Below are positions 1 to 7,800 of a DNA stretch of 18,339 nucleotides, piece by piece. Position numbers and translations under genes: made by a program. Position 1 is the first letter of the stretch. Each line of letters opens with the position of its first letter. Below the pieces are notes generated by a model. That model saw only the letters and a list, made by a program, of their open reading frames with translations, did no database searches and was not told where the DNA came from. Location: the NCBI GenBank assembly GCA_002428045.1, contig DIZZ01000003.1:1-18339 (forward strand), in the 5' to 3' direction. Source of the DNA: Verrucomicrobia bacterium UBA6015. Lineage in GTDB: Bacteria > Verrucomicrobiota > Kiritimatiellia > UBA8416.

Positions 1-246
1 ACGCTGATGCTGCTCAGCATTGTGACGGTGCGTATGGATGCCCGCGAGACCACGGCAAATCTGCAGGGACCCCTCGCCATCAATATAGAGAACTCGATCG
101 GCAAGCAGATTCTTTGCGACGGTCAAGCCTATCCGGTACGCTATCGCATCTGGGATGCGCTCGAAAAGATCGAGGATGAGGCCGATGAGCAGGATGACGG
201 CGGACTGGGTGCAAGAAGGCCACACGTCGAATTGGCTTGCCGGTGA
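1..246 (+). CDS. fliW: Flagellar assembly factor FliW, 3' end only
   Basis: The frame is open from the window edge, so the 5' part of the gene is missing. The visible 81 residues contain VTVRMDARETTANLQGPLAI, then NxxxSIGKQ and YPVRY, which match the conserved C-terminal half of FliW (usually T-x-N-L-x-x-P-L-x-I-N then G-x-Q and Y-x-x-R). FliW is a small cytoplasmic protein that binds CsrA and also binds flagellin. When flagellin is exported, freed FliW sequesters CsrA and lets flagellin mRNA be translated (known from Bacillus subtilis). The acidic tail after YRIWDAL (EKIEDEADEQDD, then a basic end) is longer than I expect for the family and is not assigned. It lies 72 bp upstream of csrA in the same direction, the usual pairing. 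The internal ATG at 7 is not a real start. Confidence 0.88.
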   Translation, partial: TLMLLSIVTVRMDARETTANLQGPLAINIENSIGKQILCDGQAYPVRYRIWDALEKIEDEADEQDDGGLGARRPHVELACR

Positions 247-284
247 GGACAAGGAGAACGAGAATGATCTCATTTTTCTCAATC

Positions 285-294
285 TTATCGATAA
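285..294 (+). promoter_or_regulatory. Possible sigma28-type -10 element before csrA
   Basis: The palindromic decamer TTATCGATAA contains CGATAA, six of eight positions of the flagellar sigma factor (FliA/SigD) -10 consensus GCCGATAA. A start about 7 bp downstream would leave a leader of under 20 nt before csrA. No TAAA-like -35 is seen about 15 bp upstream (the bases there are TCTC), so this is weak and could be chance. Confidence 0.2.
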
Positions 295-318
295 CATTCA
301 AGGCCAGGGAGGGCCGCT

Positions 319-555
319 ATGCTGGTACTAACAAGGACGTTGGAAGAGAGTGTGATGATTGGCGACAATGTGGAGGTCCGCGTGCTGGGCATCCACGGGG
401 ACCAGGTACGACTGGGGTTTGTGGCACCCCGTAGCATCCCGGTGTTCAGGAAAGAGGTTTTCGAGGCGATCCAGGCGGAGAACCGGCTGGCTGCCGGTCC
501 GGACAAGTCAGGAATGGAAGCATTCGCAGACATGTTCCGAGGGCGAAAGAAATAA
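319..555 (+). CDS. csrA: Carbon storage regulator / translational repressor CsrA
   Basis: This 78-residue protein is a clear CsrA. It begins MLVLTR, has ESVMIGD at 10-16, GIHGDQVRLG at 24-33, and the RNA-contacting VFRKEV with Arg44. CsrA is a homodimer that binds GGA motifs in mRNA leaders and blocks ribosome access. At 78 aa it is longer than the 61-aa enterobacterial protein and resembles the CsrA forms found with FliW, where the extra C-terminal helix helps FliW binding (family knowledge). The start is supported by AGGGAGG at 306-312, six bases before the ATG. The gene sits between fliW and flagellin, so its likely first target is the flagellin leader just downstream. Confidence 0.96.
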   Translation: MLVLTRTLEESVMIGDNVEVRVLGIHGDQVRLGFVAPRSIPVFRKEVFEAIQAENRLAAGPDKSGMEAFADMFRGRKK

Positions 556-582
556 CGCTGGCGTGTTGGAACAGATAAAAGC

Positions 583-682
583 AAAGGAGGTGAGCGACAG
601 AAGAACGGCGATGTGGGTTAAGTACGTCGTTATGCCGGAACGGCGCACCGGAGCGATAGGCGCTCCGCAGAGGGTCCGGTGA
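583..682 (+). other. Perfect Shine-Dalgarno and 23-codon leader ORF, uncertain
   Basis: AAAGGAGGTGA at 583-593 is a full match to the anti-Shine-Dalgarno end of 16S rRNA, but no ATG follows at normal spacing. The next ATG is at 611, 17 bases away, and opens a 23-codon frame ending with TGA at 680-682. A GTG at 590 is in the same frame but overlaps the Shine-Dalgarno itself. The encoded peptide (starts MWVKYVV) has no recognised family. It may be a leader peptide, a CsrA/ribosome decoy, or chance. Confidence 0.25.
649..667 (+). promoter_or_regulatory. Hairpin in the flagellin leader
   Basis: CGGAGCG at 649-655 pairs with CGCTCCG at 661-667 around the loop ATAGG, a perfect 7-bp stem. No run of T follows, so it is not a standard intrinsic terminator for csrA. 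It lies in the 197-bp csrA-flagellin gap and could insulate or stabilise the flagellin mRNA. Confidence 0.45.
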
Positions 683-708
683 ATCAACAGGTTGTGGTAA
701 ACAAAAAT

Positions 709-722
709 GGGCAAGGATGCCC
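709..722 (+). promoter_or_regulatory. Predicted CsrA binding hairpin (distal site)
   Basis: GGGC (709-712) pairs with GCCC (719-722) and presents AAGGAT as a six-base loop. The core CAAGGATG matches the CsrA SELEX consensus RUACARGGAUGU in its central positions, with GGA in the loop as preferred. It lies about 30 nt before the flagellin start codon and about 27 nt from the GGA in the ribosome binding site, a distance that one CsrA dimer can bridge. Confidence 0.65.
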
Positions 723-738
723 GAAAAATGAAATAAAT

Positions 739-752
739 CAAGGAGGATACAA
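739..752 (+). promoter_or_regulatory. Flagellin ribosome binding site, overlapping CsrA site
   Basis: AGGAGG at 741-746 is a strong Shine-Dalgarno six bases before the ATG at 753. The surrounding CAAGGAGGATACAA holds two overlapping GGA motifs, so CsrA bound here would directly block ribosome entry, as at the proximal site of Bacillus hag. Confidence 0.65.
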
Positions 753-1688
753 ATGCAAGTCTACAATAACGTTCCGGCTTTTGGTGTGTGGGTCAACTAC
801 TCGGCCAGCGTCAGCAACATGCGCAACTCGATGGGCAAACTGTCCAGCGGCCTGCGCATCAAGACGGCGGCGGATGACCCAGCCGGTCTGGCGATCAGCG
901 AGCGCATGCGTTCGCAGATCCGCAATTCGGGCATGGCTGCCCAGAACATTCAGAACAGTATTGCGTACATGCGCACAGCCGATTCGTGGATGCAGAAGAT
1001 CCATGACATGCTGCACCGGATGAATGAGCTGGCAGTGGCGGCCAACGATGGAACGAAGACGCAGACAGATCGTGACAATCTGCAGGTTGAGTTCGAGAAT
1101 ATGCAGGCGGAAATCATCCGCATCACAACCGGCAGCCTGGCACGTGGCAAGTTCAATACCGCCAATCTGTTCCAAGGCAATACAGGACTGGTTACCCAGG
1201 TCGGTGCGGATCCAGGACAGTTGTTCTGCGGGGCGTCGATTTCCCTGCATCGCGGGAGTACATCCGCGATCGGTGAGACCAAGATCAACTTCTCCTGCGG
1301 CCAGTTCACCGTCGGGGCGACCGTTGACGTGACGTGGGCCTCCGTGCTCAACGGCGGCGCCAATGCGACCAGCGCCTTCAATGGTGGCATCACCATTGGA
1401 TCCCAGGCGGATGCCATGAAGGCAACCGCCGTGTTGAAGCTGGCGATCGACCATGTCAGCAACAAGCGCGCCGTGATGGGGGCGGAAGCCAGCCGTCTGG
1501 GGCACTCCCTGGAAGGTGTCCGTACCTACCAGGAGAACATGATGGGTGCCGAGAGTCAGATCCGCGATGTGGATATGGCGCTTGAATCCACCATGTTCAT
1601 GAAGTATCAGATCCTGACCCAGGTCGGCACCGCGATGCTGGCGCAGGCGAATTCACTGCCTCAGAGCGTGATGCAGTTGATCGGGTAA
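753..1688 (+). CDS. Flagellin, short form with two cysteines
   Basis: This 311-aa protein is the filament subunit. The N-terminal D0/D1 region has GKLSSGLRIKTAADDPAGLA at about 28-47, then ISERMRSQIR and MNELAVAANDGT at 90-101. The C-terminal D1/D0 region has AESQIRDVDMA at about 266-276 and ends VGTAMLAQANSLPQSVMQLI. The middle, about 145-215, is short, so there is no large D2/D3 outer domain. Cys159 and Cys182 lie in this middle part, which is unusual for flagellins. The N-terminus starts MQVYNNVPAFGVWVNYSAS, somewhat unlike the usual NTNVxALxAQ. The leader indicates CsrA control. FliS, encoded downstream, should bind the C-terminal helix. The linked Maf protein suggests that Ser/Thr in the middle region are glycosylated. 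Symbol (fliC or hag) left open. Confidence 0.96.
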   Translation: MQVYNNVPAFGVWVNYSASVSNMRNSMGKLSSGLRIKTAADDPAGLAISERMRSQIRNSGMAAQNIQNSIAYMRTADSWMQKIHDMLHRMNELAVAANDGTKTQTDRDNLQVEFENMQAEIIRITTGSLARGKFNTANLFQGNTGLVTQVGADPGQLFCGASISLHRGSTSAIGETKINFSCGQFTVGATVDVTWASVLNGGANATSAFNGGITIGSQADAMKATAVLKLAIDHVSNKRAVMGAEASRLGHSLEGVRTYQENMMGAESQIRDVDMALESTMFMKYQILTQVGTAMLAQANSLPQSVMQLIG

Positions 1689-1702
1689 GGGACTGAATCG
1701 AA

Positions 1703-1733
1703 AGACCGGTTCCGCATTGGGCGGAGCCGGTCT
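1703..1733 (+). promoter_or_regulatory. Intercistronic hairpin after flagellin
   Basis: AGACCGGTTCCGC at 1703-1715 pairs with GCGGAGCCGGTCT at 1721-1733, a 13-bp stem with one G-U pair and loop ATTGG. The sequence after it (GTAGATTCGC) has no T-run. It therefore looks like a 3' stabilising stem-loop or a weak attenuator that keeps flagellin mRNA abundant relative to the downstream genes, rather than a full terminator. Confidence 0.6.
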
Positions 1734-1759
1734 GTAGATTCGCTGAAAAGGAAACCGCC

Positions 1760-2230
1760 ATGACGACAGCGACACCGATGGCTTCCACGGAAGTCAACTC
1801 TTTTGAGGAATACACGTTGTATTCTCTCGACCAATCGTCCTCCGGGGTCCTTGGGATGATGGACCGTAGCAAGCAGATCGCCTCCCTGTGGCCCGATCTG
1901 TCGGCCATGATCAGCCTGCCTGCGTTATGCCAGGATGTGGCAGCCTTGGCTGGCTTTCAACATTCCTTGCACGCCACACTAGGTGATTTTGACGGTAAGG
2001 CAGGGGCCTGCTGGACCCAAGCTAGGGCTGAGTTACAGAGCGTGATGACCTCCCTGGAGGATTCGATCAACATCAATGATCCCGACGTGATCAAGCACAT
2101 CTTCGGGGTTATGTTACCCCTCTCGTTGAATCACTTCGCGGAGGCCATCCCAGGCCTGAAGCAGCATGTCGAGGAGATGATCAGGGAAGATGCATCCATG
2201 TCGATGACGACCGAGGATAAAGGAGCCTGA
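1760..2230 (+). CDS. Unrecognised 156-aa protein in the flagellin cluster
   Basis: I do not recognise this family. The start ATG at 1760 follows AAAAGGAAA, and the TGA overlaps the next start as TGATG, so translation is probably coupled to the Maf gene. The protein has no signal peptide, transmembrane segment or obvious catalytic motif and looks mostly helical. An N-terminal stretch reads NSFEEYTLYSLDQSSSGVLG (13-32). A later part rich in hydrophobic residues, IKHIFGVMLPLSLNHFAEAI at about 110-129, is followed by an acidic Met-rich tail. It has two cysteines. Its position between flagellin and Maf suggests a role in flagellin handling, such as a chaperone, export or glycosylation accessory factor. 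That is inference from context only. Confidence 0.8.
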   Translation: MTTATPMASTEVNSFEEYTLYSLDQSSSGVLGMMDRSKQIASLWPDLSAMISLPALCQDVAALAGFQHSLHATLGDFDGKAGACWTQARAELQSVMTSLEDSININDPDVIKHIFGVMLPLSLNHFAEAIPGLKQHVEEMIREDASMSMTTEDKGA

Positions 2231-4050
2231 TGGAATCGTCATGGTTACAGGCCTTGAAGGAGACGGACGCCGATGCGGCGGGAGTATTAGCTCCTGTAGT
2301 ACCGGAACCCCCTTCCGTTGTGCCTGTTGCCATCGCTGACGATCCGGTTGCCGTCGTTCGCGAATGGCTTGGGAAGATTATTCCCTCTCCAAACGTTGTG
2401 ATTGTACCGGGTATTGCCCAGGTACATTTAATTGAACCCCTTTTGAAACTCAAGGAATCCTTGAGCATTTTGCTGCTGGAGAACGATCTCTCCAAGCTGG
2501 TCAGTGCGCTGAATGCGGTCGACAGCCCAGTCCTGGCCGCCGCCATCCGTTCCAAGCGCCTCCGGATTGATCCCGCCGAGTCGAATGTAGCGTCGGCCGA
2601 GCGTTTCCTCAGCACGGCGGATTTCTCACGCCAGCCACGCATCCGCCTGCTGGATGCGATGACGGTTTCTCCAGAAGATCTTGCCATGGCCACCGAGATG
2701 ACCAAGGTTGCCCGTGAGTTAATCCGTTTCCAGGCCTGCGACCTTTCGACGCGCCTGCGCTTCGGTGCCGAATGGCAGGAACAGACCGTACGCAATATCC
2801 CCCAGATCCTGCGGCATGCGCCGCTTTCATCATTGTTTGAAGAATTTAAAGGGAAACCGGCGCTGGTAATTGCCGCTGGCCCCTCACTGAACGATGCATT
2901 GCCCTTTATAAAAGCGCTGCGCAAGCGGTTCGTCGTGATTGCCGTAGGCCGTGTGTGCAATCATTTGCGAAGCAATGGCATCTCTCCGGATCTATTTGTG
3001 ACGGGGGACGGTCAGGCGATGGTGAAGAAGCATTTCGCACACAAGCGTCCCGGCGTTCCTGTGGCGGCAAGCTGTTTTACCGAACCGGAGGTGATCAACT
3101 CGATCGACCGGGTCTTCTTCATGGAATTGGTTTCCATGAGCCTCCCCCAGTGGCTCCGTCCGAAGCTCGGGGAACAGGGAGAGATCTATCCCGGCGGCAA
3201 TGTCTCGACGGCAGCCATGTCGGTGGCGGTGGCGCTGGGTTGCAACCTTGTGGTAACGGCAGGTTTTGATTTGAGCTATCCGCCCGATGGAAAGACCCAT
3301 GCAGCAGGACAGAGTACCGGGGCGTTGCGCCCTGGCATGACCTATTTCGATGTGCCGGGAAATTACCAGGACACCGTCAAGACCAACCGGCAAATGTTTC
3401 ACTATATCGGGTTTGCCAAGGAATTCGTTTCCGATCATCCGGAGATCCGTTTCATCAATCTCAATAACGCGGGTGCCCGCATTGACGGGATGGAACTGGC
3501 TCGCCCGGAAGCCCTGGAATCGTTTACCAGCGATCCCTTTGATGCCGCCGCGCGCATTGCCACGATCTATGAGGGGCAGGCCGGGAATCAACAGCGCAGC
3601 GCCACCTGCATCGAGGGGCTGCGTGGCGATATTCCCACCCTGCAATCCTTGCGGATCGACTGCATGAAGGCCGCCATGGTGTGCAATCAGATGATCATGC
3701 TCATGCGTCGGCCGGGTGCCGTGAAGGATCCGGAGACGTTATTGCGGGCGCATCTCGCCAGTGTTGCCCCGGTGGACGCCCGCCTGAAGACCGACCCTAT
3801 CATGGATCTGCTGGAGGCCCGCCTGGAGGGTGTCTCCAACGCCCTGACCGAACGTATGCTGACGACGGAGGAACGGGCCATGTCGCCCGCCGTGCGCAGC
3901 CATCGCCGCTGGCGTGATTTCTACAATGCGGTCGCGGACGCCTGCGAGTTCTCCCAGGAACTCATCGAAACCGTGCTGACGCAGCTTGACTCTTCATCCG
4001 CTTCGGCGGAATGTATTAAAACAGAAAGCCGAATGGAGGTTGCCGTATGA
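2230..4050 (+). CDS. Maf/DUF115 motility-associated glycosyltransferase-type protein
   Basis: The 606-aa protein carries the MAF_flag10 (DUF115) domain at about 205-365: KGKPALVIAAGPSLND (208-222), VIAVGRVCNHLRSNGISPDL, FVTGDGQ (256-262), PGGNVSTAAMSVAVALGC (321-338) and AGFDLSY (344-350). Maf proteins are cytoplasmic. In Campylobacter, Aeromonas and others they are needed to attach nonulosonic acids (pseudaminic or legionaminic acid) to flagellin. The approximately 200-residue N-terminal region and the helical C-terminal region are usual for the family. AAGGAG at 2217-2222 precedes the ATG, which overlaps the upstream stop. The 3' end overlaps fliS by ATGA. No sugar biosynthesis genes lie in this window, so the donor sugar is unknown. 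Domain assignment is firm; the transferase role is inferred from the family. Confidence 0.88.
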   Translation: MESSWLQALKETDADAAGVLAPVVPEPPSVVPVAIADDPVAVVREWLGKIIPSPNVVIVPGIAQVHLIEPLLKLKESLSILLLENDLSKLVSALNAVDSPVLAAAIRSKRLRIDPAESNVASAERFLSTADFSRQPRIRLLDAMTVSPEDLAMATEMTKVARELIRFQACDLSTRLRFGAEWQEQTVRNIPQILRHAPLSSLFEEFKGKPALVIAAGPSLNDALPFIKALRKRFVVIAVGRVCNHLRSNGISPDLFVTGDGQAMVKKHFAHKRPGVPVAASCFTEPEVINSIDRVFFMELVSMSLPQWLRPKLGEQGEIYPGGNVSTAAMSVAVALGCNLVVTAGFDLSYPPDGKTHAAGQSTGALRPGMTYFDVPGNYQDTVKTNRQMFHYIGFAKEFVSDHPEIRFINLNNAGARIDGMELARPEALESFTSDPFDAAARIATIYEGQAGNQQRSATCIEGLRGDIPTLQSLRIDCMKAAMVCNQMIMLMRRPGAVKDPETLLRAHLASVAPVDARLKTDPIMDLLEARLEGVSNALTERMLTTEERAMSPAVRSHRRWRDFYNAVADACEFSQELIETVLTQLDSSSASAECIKTESRMEVAV

Positions 4051-4484
4051 TTGGTCTGCAGTATGAATCCCAGAAAGTGCTATCGGCCTCGCCGATGGAA
4101 CTGATCCTGATGCTTTATGATGGTTGCTTGCGCAGCCTGTCATGGGCTCTCGACGCGTTTGATGACATTGACGATCTCAAACGGATGCAAGGCGTGAATA
4201 AACACCTGCTGCAGGCGCAGAACTATATCACCGAGCTGGCCTGCTCTCTGGATGTTGAGCGGGGCGGCGAAATGGCGATCCAGATAGAGCGACTATACAG
4301 CTTCATGCTCCAGCATCTGATCGAAGCCAATACGCAGGGGCAGCGCCGCCCTGTGGAGGATGTCCATCGGATGATCTCCGAGCTGCGTGACGGGTGGGCG
4401 CAGGCCATGGAGTCGATGCCACGGGGACAGGAGCCGGAACCGATTCCGGTCGAGCGCACCAGTAGTTTTAATTTTTCGGGATAG
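4047..4484 (+). CDS. fliS: Flagellar secretion chaperone FliS
   Basis: This 145-aa helical protein shows the FliS signature SASPMELILMLYDGCLRSL at about 13-31, then NKHLLQAQNYITELACSLD and a Tyr/Phe-rich helix, RLYSFMLQHLIEAN. FliS binds the disordered C-terminal helix of flagellin in the cytoplasm, stops premature polymerisation and hands flagellin to FlhA. In FliW organisms it also takes part in flagellin homeostasis. The length is typical apart from a proline-rich tail (QEPEPIPVERTSS). The ATG overlaps the Maf stop (ATGA) and is preceded by ATGGAGGTT, so coupling is likely. No fliD lies beside it, unlike the common fliD-fliS order. Confidence 0.94.
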   Translation: MIGLQYESQKVLSASPMELILMLYDGCLRSLSWALDAFDDIDDLKRMQGVNKHLLQAQNYITELACSLDVERGGEMAIQIERLYSFMLQHLIEANTQGQRRPVEDVHRMISELRDGWAQAMESMPRGQEPEPIPVERTSSFNFSG

Positions 4485-4489
4485 GACGA

Positions 4490-4798
4490 ATGGCGCTTAT
4501 GCACGAAATTCTTGAACTGGATCATGCCATCCGCAAGGCGCTGAACAATCAGGATGGGGAGGCGGCGCTGCGGCTTGCCCAGCAGCACGATGATCTTTTG
4601 CACCGGGTGATGGATGTGGAGGACAAGGGTATGCGCGAAACACTGGCCCGTCAACTCAGCGAGCTGCTTGCTCGGAACATTGAACTTGCAATCACCGTAC
4701 GTGAACGGGTGCGAGAGGAACTGCGCACCGTCATGCAGCAGCGCAAGCTGGCTGGCAGCGCTACCGATAGCGCGCCAGTCCGCTCCTTCCACGCCTGA
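4490..4798 (+). CDS. Small helical protein, FliT-like flagellar chaperone candidate
   Basis: The 102-aa protein begins 5 bases after the fliS stop, the place where fliT usually lies. It is almost entirely helical and charged, with heptad-like leucines (EILELDHAIRKALNNQDGEA, then HDDLLHRVMDVEDKG and LARQLSELLARNIELAITVR). FliT is a short helical protein that binds FliD or FliI, with low sequence conservation, so position and architecture support the call more than motifs do. The Shine-Dalgarno is weak (AGGA at 4483-4486, overlapping the fliS stop), consistent with translational coupling. An alternative start is the ATG at 4499. The last 15 residues look disordered. Confidence 0.62.
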   Translation: MALMHEILELDHAIRKALNNQDGEAALRLAQQHDDLLHRVMDVEDKGMRETLARQLSELLARNIELAITVRERVREELRTVMQQRKLAGSATDSAPVRSFHA

Positions 4799-4847
4799 CA
4801 CACGTGCACCCGACTCTCGCGATCACGCACGGCTTGCTCATCGAGGA

Positions 4848-7800
4848 TCACTGGACAAACGTGCGGGCATTCTCGAACAGGCGCATCCAGGGACCGGCCT
4901 CGCCCTCGCAATAGGCGGCTGGCCGATACGACAACTGCAGCGAGCGGAATCCGCGCTCGGGATGCGGCATCATCACCGTCACCCGCCCGTCCGTGGTCGT
5001 CAATCCCGTCAGCCCGCCAATCGAGCCGTTGGGATTCTGAGGATAGCGCATCGTCGGCCGTCCCCGCCCATCCACATACCGCAGCGTGGCTAGGTTCTGT
5101 TCGTTTACGGTATCTAGCGAGCCTTGCTGGCTGAAGTTTGCAAAGCCCTCCCCGTGAGCCACGGCAATCCCGATAAGCGACGCTTCCATACCCCGGAACA
5201 GGACCGACGGCGAGCGCATGACCTCGACCTCCACATAACGTGCCTCGAACTGCTCGGAGCGGTTACGGGTGAACACCGGCCACGCCTCCGCCCCCGGGAT
5301 GATCGACTTGAGCTGGGACACCATCTGACATCCGTTACAAACGCCCAGCGTAAAGGTTTCCGGACGGCTGAAGAATGCACTGAACATATCCCGCAAACGG
5401 TTGTTGAACAGGATCGACTTGGCCCACCCCGAGCCAGCCCCCAGCACATCGCCATAGGAGAATCCCCCGCAGGCCACCAGGCCGGCGAAATCGGCCAGGT
5501 CGATACGCGCGGACAGCAGATCGGTCATGTGGACATCCACGCACTCGAAGCCAGCCCTGTCAAAAGCGGCCGCCATCTCGACCTGGCCATTGATCCCCTG
5601 TTCACGCAGGATCGCCATGCGCGGGCGATGAGCAGGGGCGACGGTGGGAACATCCGGGCAATACCCCAGTGAGAAGTGCAATCCCGGATAATCCTCGTCC
5701 AACAAGAGGTCAAACTCTTCCCGTGCGCATTCCGGATTATCACGCAGACTCTGCATCTGCATCGTCAGGGTTGACCAGAGCCGGTTAAGCGCCATCAGGC
5801 TGCCATCATAGACCATCGCACCGCCGTGCGTGAACCGTAGGCGCTTGTGCGTTTCATCAACACGCCCGAGGACATGCGAGACGCCACCCAGACCATGCTG
5901 CGCAAGGACCGCCTGAACACGGTCCATATGCCGATCCAGAACCTGCAGAACGCCACCCAGCTCCTCGCTGAATAGGATCGAGACGACATCCCGACCGAGC
6001 CCGTCGAGCGAAACCTCCATGCCGCGCCGACCGGCAAAACCCATTTCCGCCAGCGTGACCAGCAAGCCGCCGTCAGACCGGTCGTGATAGGCAGTGATCT
6101 GACGCTCCTGTATCAGTTGTTGCATCGCCGCGAAAAAGGCTTTCAGCAAGGCGGGATCGTCGACATCCGGAGCCTCTCCACCCAACTGGTTATAGACCTG
6201 TGCCAGTGCCGAGCCGCCCATACGGTTGCGCCCTTGCCCCAGATCAATCAGCAGCAGTTGCGAACCTCCACGCTTCAGATCGGGGGTCACGGTCCGGCAG
6301 GCATCCGTTACCGGGGCGAAGGCACTGATGATCAGACTCAGCGGTGCCGTCATCTTCTGATCGGCCCCCTCCCCCGTGCGCCAGACGGTACGCATCGAGA
6401 GCGAGTCCTTACCGACCGGAATCGCAATCCCGAGAGCCGGGCAAAGCTCCATGGACACGGCACGGACGGTATCGAACAAGGCGGCATCCTCGCCCTCCTC
6501 GCCACACGCGCACATCCAATTCGCCGAGAGCTTAATCTGGCCGATATCACCGATCGCCACCCCCGCCAGGTTAGTCAACGCCTCGCCAATGGCCAGTCGC
6601 CCCGAGGCGGGTGCCGAAATCAGGGCCACATTCGTACGTTCTCCCATGGCCATGGCCTCCCCATGCGTCGAACATAGAGAAGTCACGGTCACAGCGGCAT
6701 CGGCCACCGGCGTCTGCCAGGGGCCCACCATCTGGTCGCGAGCCACCATCCCGGTAATACTGCGGTCGGCAATCGTGATCAGGAAACGCTTATTGGCCAC
6801 GGCCGGTAATTGCAGGACACGGGCGATGGCGTCGTCCAGTTTCAGCCCTGGCAGGTCGAGCCCACCTGCCGCAGCAGGCAAACGCTTGACGTCGCGCAGC
6901 ATCCGCGGCGGCTTGCCTAGGATAACCCCGAGCTCGATGTCGATCGGCTTGTTCCCGAAATGCGAATCCTCAAGCGTCAGATGCCCGTCGCCGGTCGTCT
7001 GTCCGATCACGGCAACCGGACAGCGCTCGCGCTCGCAAAGGGCCAGGAAGGTGTCGAGCGCATCGGGCATCACAGCCAGCACATAGCGCTCCTGGGCCTC
7101 GCAGCACCAGATTTCCATCGGGCTCATCGAGCGATCCTCGTTATGGATCCGGCGCAACTGGAAGACCCCGCCGGTCGCTTCAACCAGTTCGGGACAGCCA
7201 TTGGAAAGGCCGCCCGCACCGATATCGTGGATGCTAAGGATCGGGTTGGCCGTCTCCATCGCGATGCAGGCGTCCACGACCTCCTGGCAGCGCCGTTCCA
7301 CTTCGGCATTGCCCCGCTGCACGGAATCGAAATCCAGATCGGCGGCATTGCTGCCGGTATCCATCGAGGAAGCAGCCCCGCCGCCCAGCCCGATACGCAT
7401 GGCCGGGCCACCCAGCTGGAGGATGCAGGCATTCTCGGGAATGGCGTGCTTGTTGACGTGGATGCGCTTGATGTTGCCCATGCCCCCGGCCACCATGATC
7501 GGCTTGTGATAGCCGCGATAGCGGCCGTTGTGTACATCCTCAAACGTCTTGAAGATACCGCACAACTGCGGGCGCCCGAACTCATTGCCGAAATTGGCAC
7601 CGCCGATCGGCCCTTCCAGCATAATCTGCAGCGGCGTCGCCAGCCGCTCCGGGAATTCGGCAATGTCGCGCTCCCAGGGCATCCGGTAGCCCGGTACGCG
7701 CAGGTTAGAGACCATGAAGGCGGACAACCCAGCCTTGGGTTTGCCGCCGATGCCGGTGGCGCATTCGTCACGGATCTCGCCACCCACCCCCGTGGCCGCA

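Noticed and set aside
237..434. 65-codon frame with AAGGAG before an internal ATG at 264
   Set aside because: It runs through csrA in another frame and has no coding character.
556..752. Sigma28 or sigma54 promoter for flagellin
   Set aside because: No TAAA-15-GCCGATAA or GG-10-GC pair with acceptable spacing was found; TAAG at 619 and GCCGGAAC at 634 are four bases too close.
738..1505. 255-codon open frame on the minus strand
   Set aside because: Antisense to flagellin, whose conserved ends are unambiguous.
4799..4847. Shared terminator between the FliT-like gene and purL
   Set aside because: The repeats seen (GATCAC twice) are direct, not inverted, and there is no T-run on either strand.
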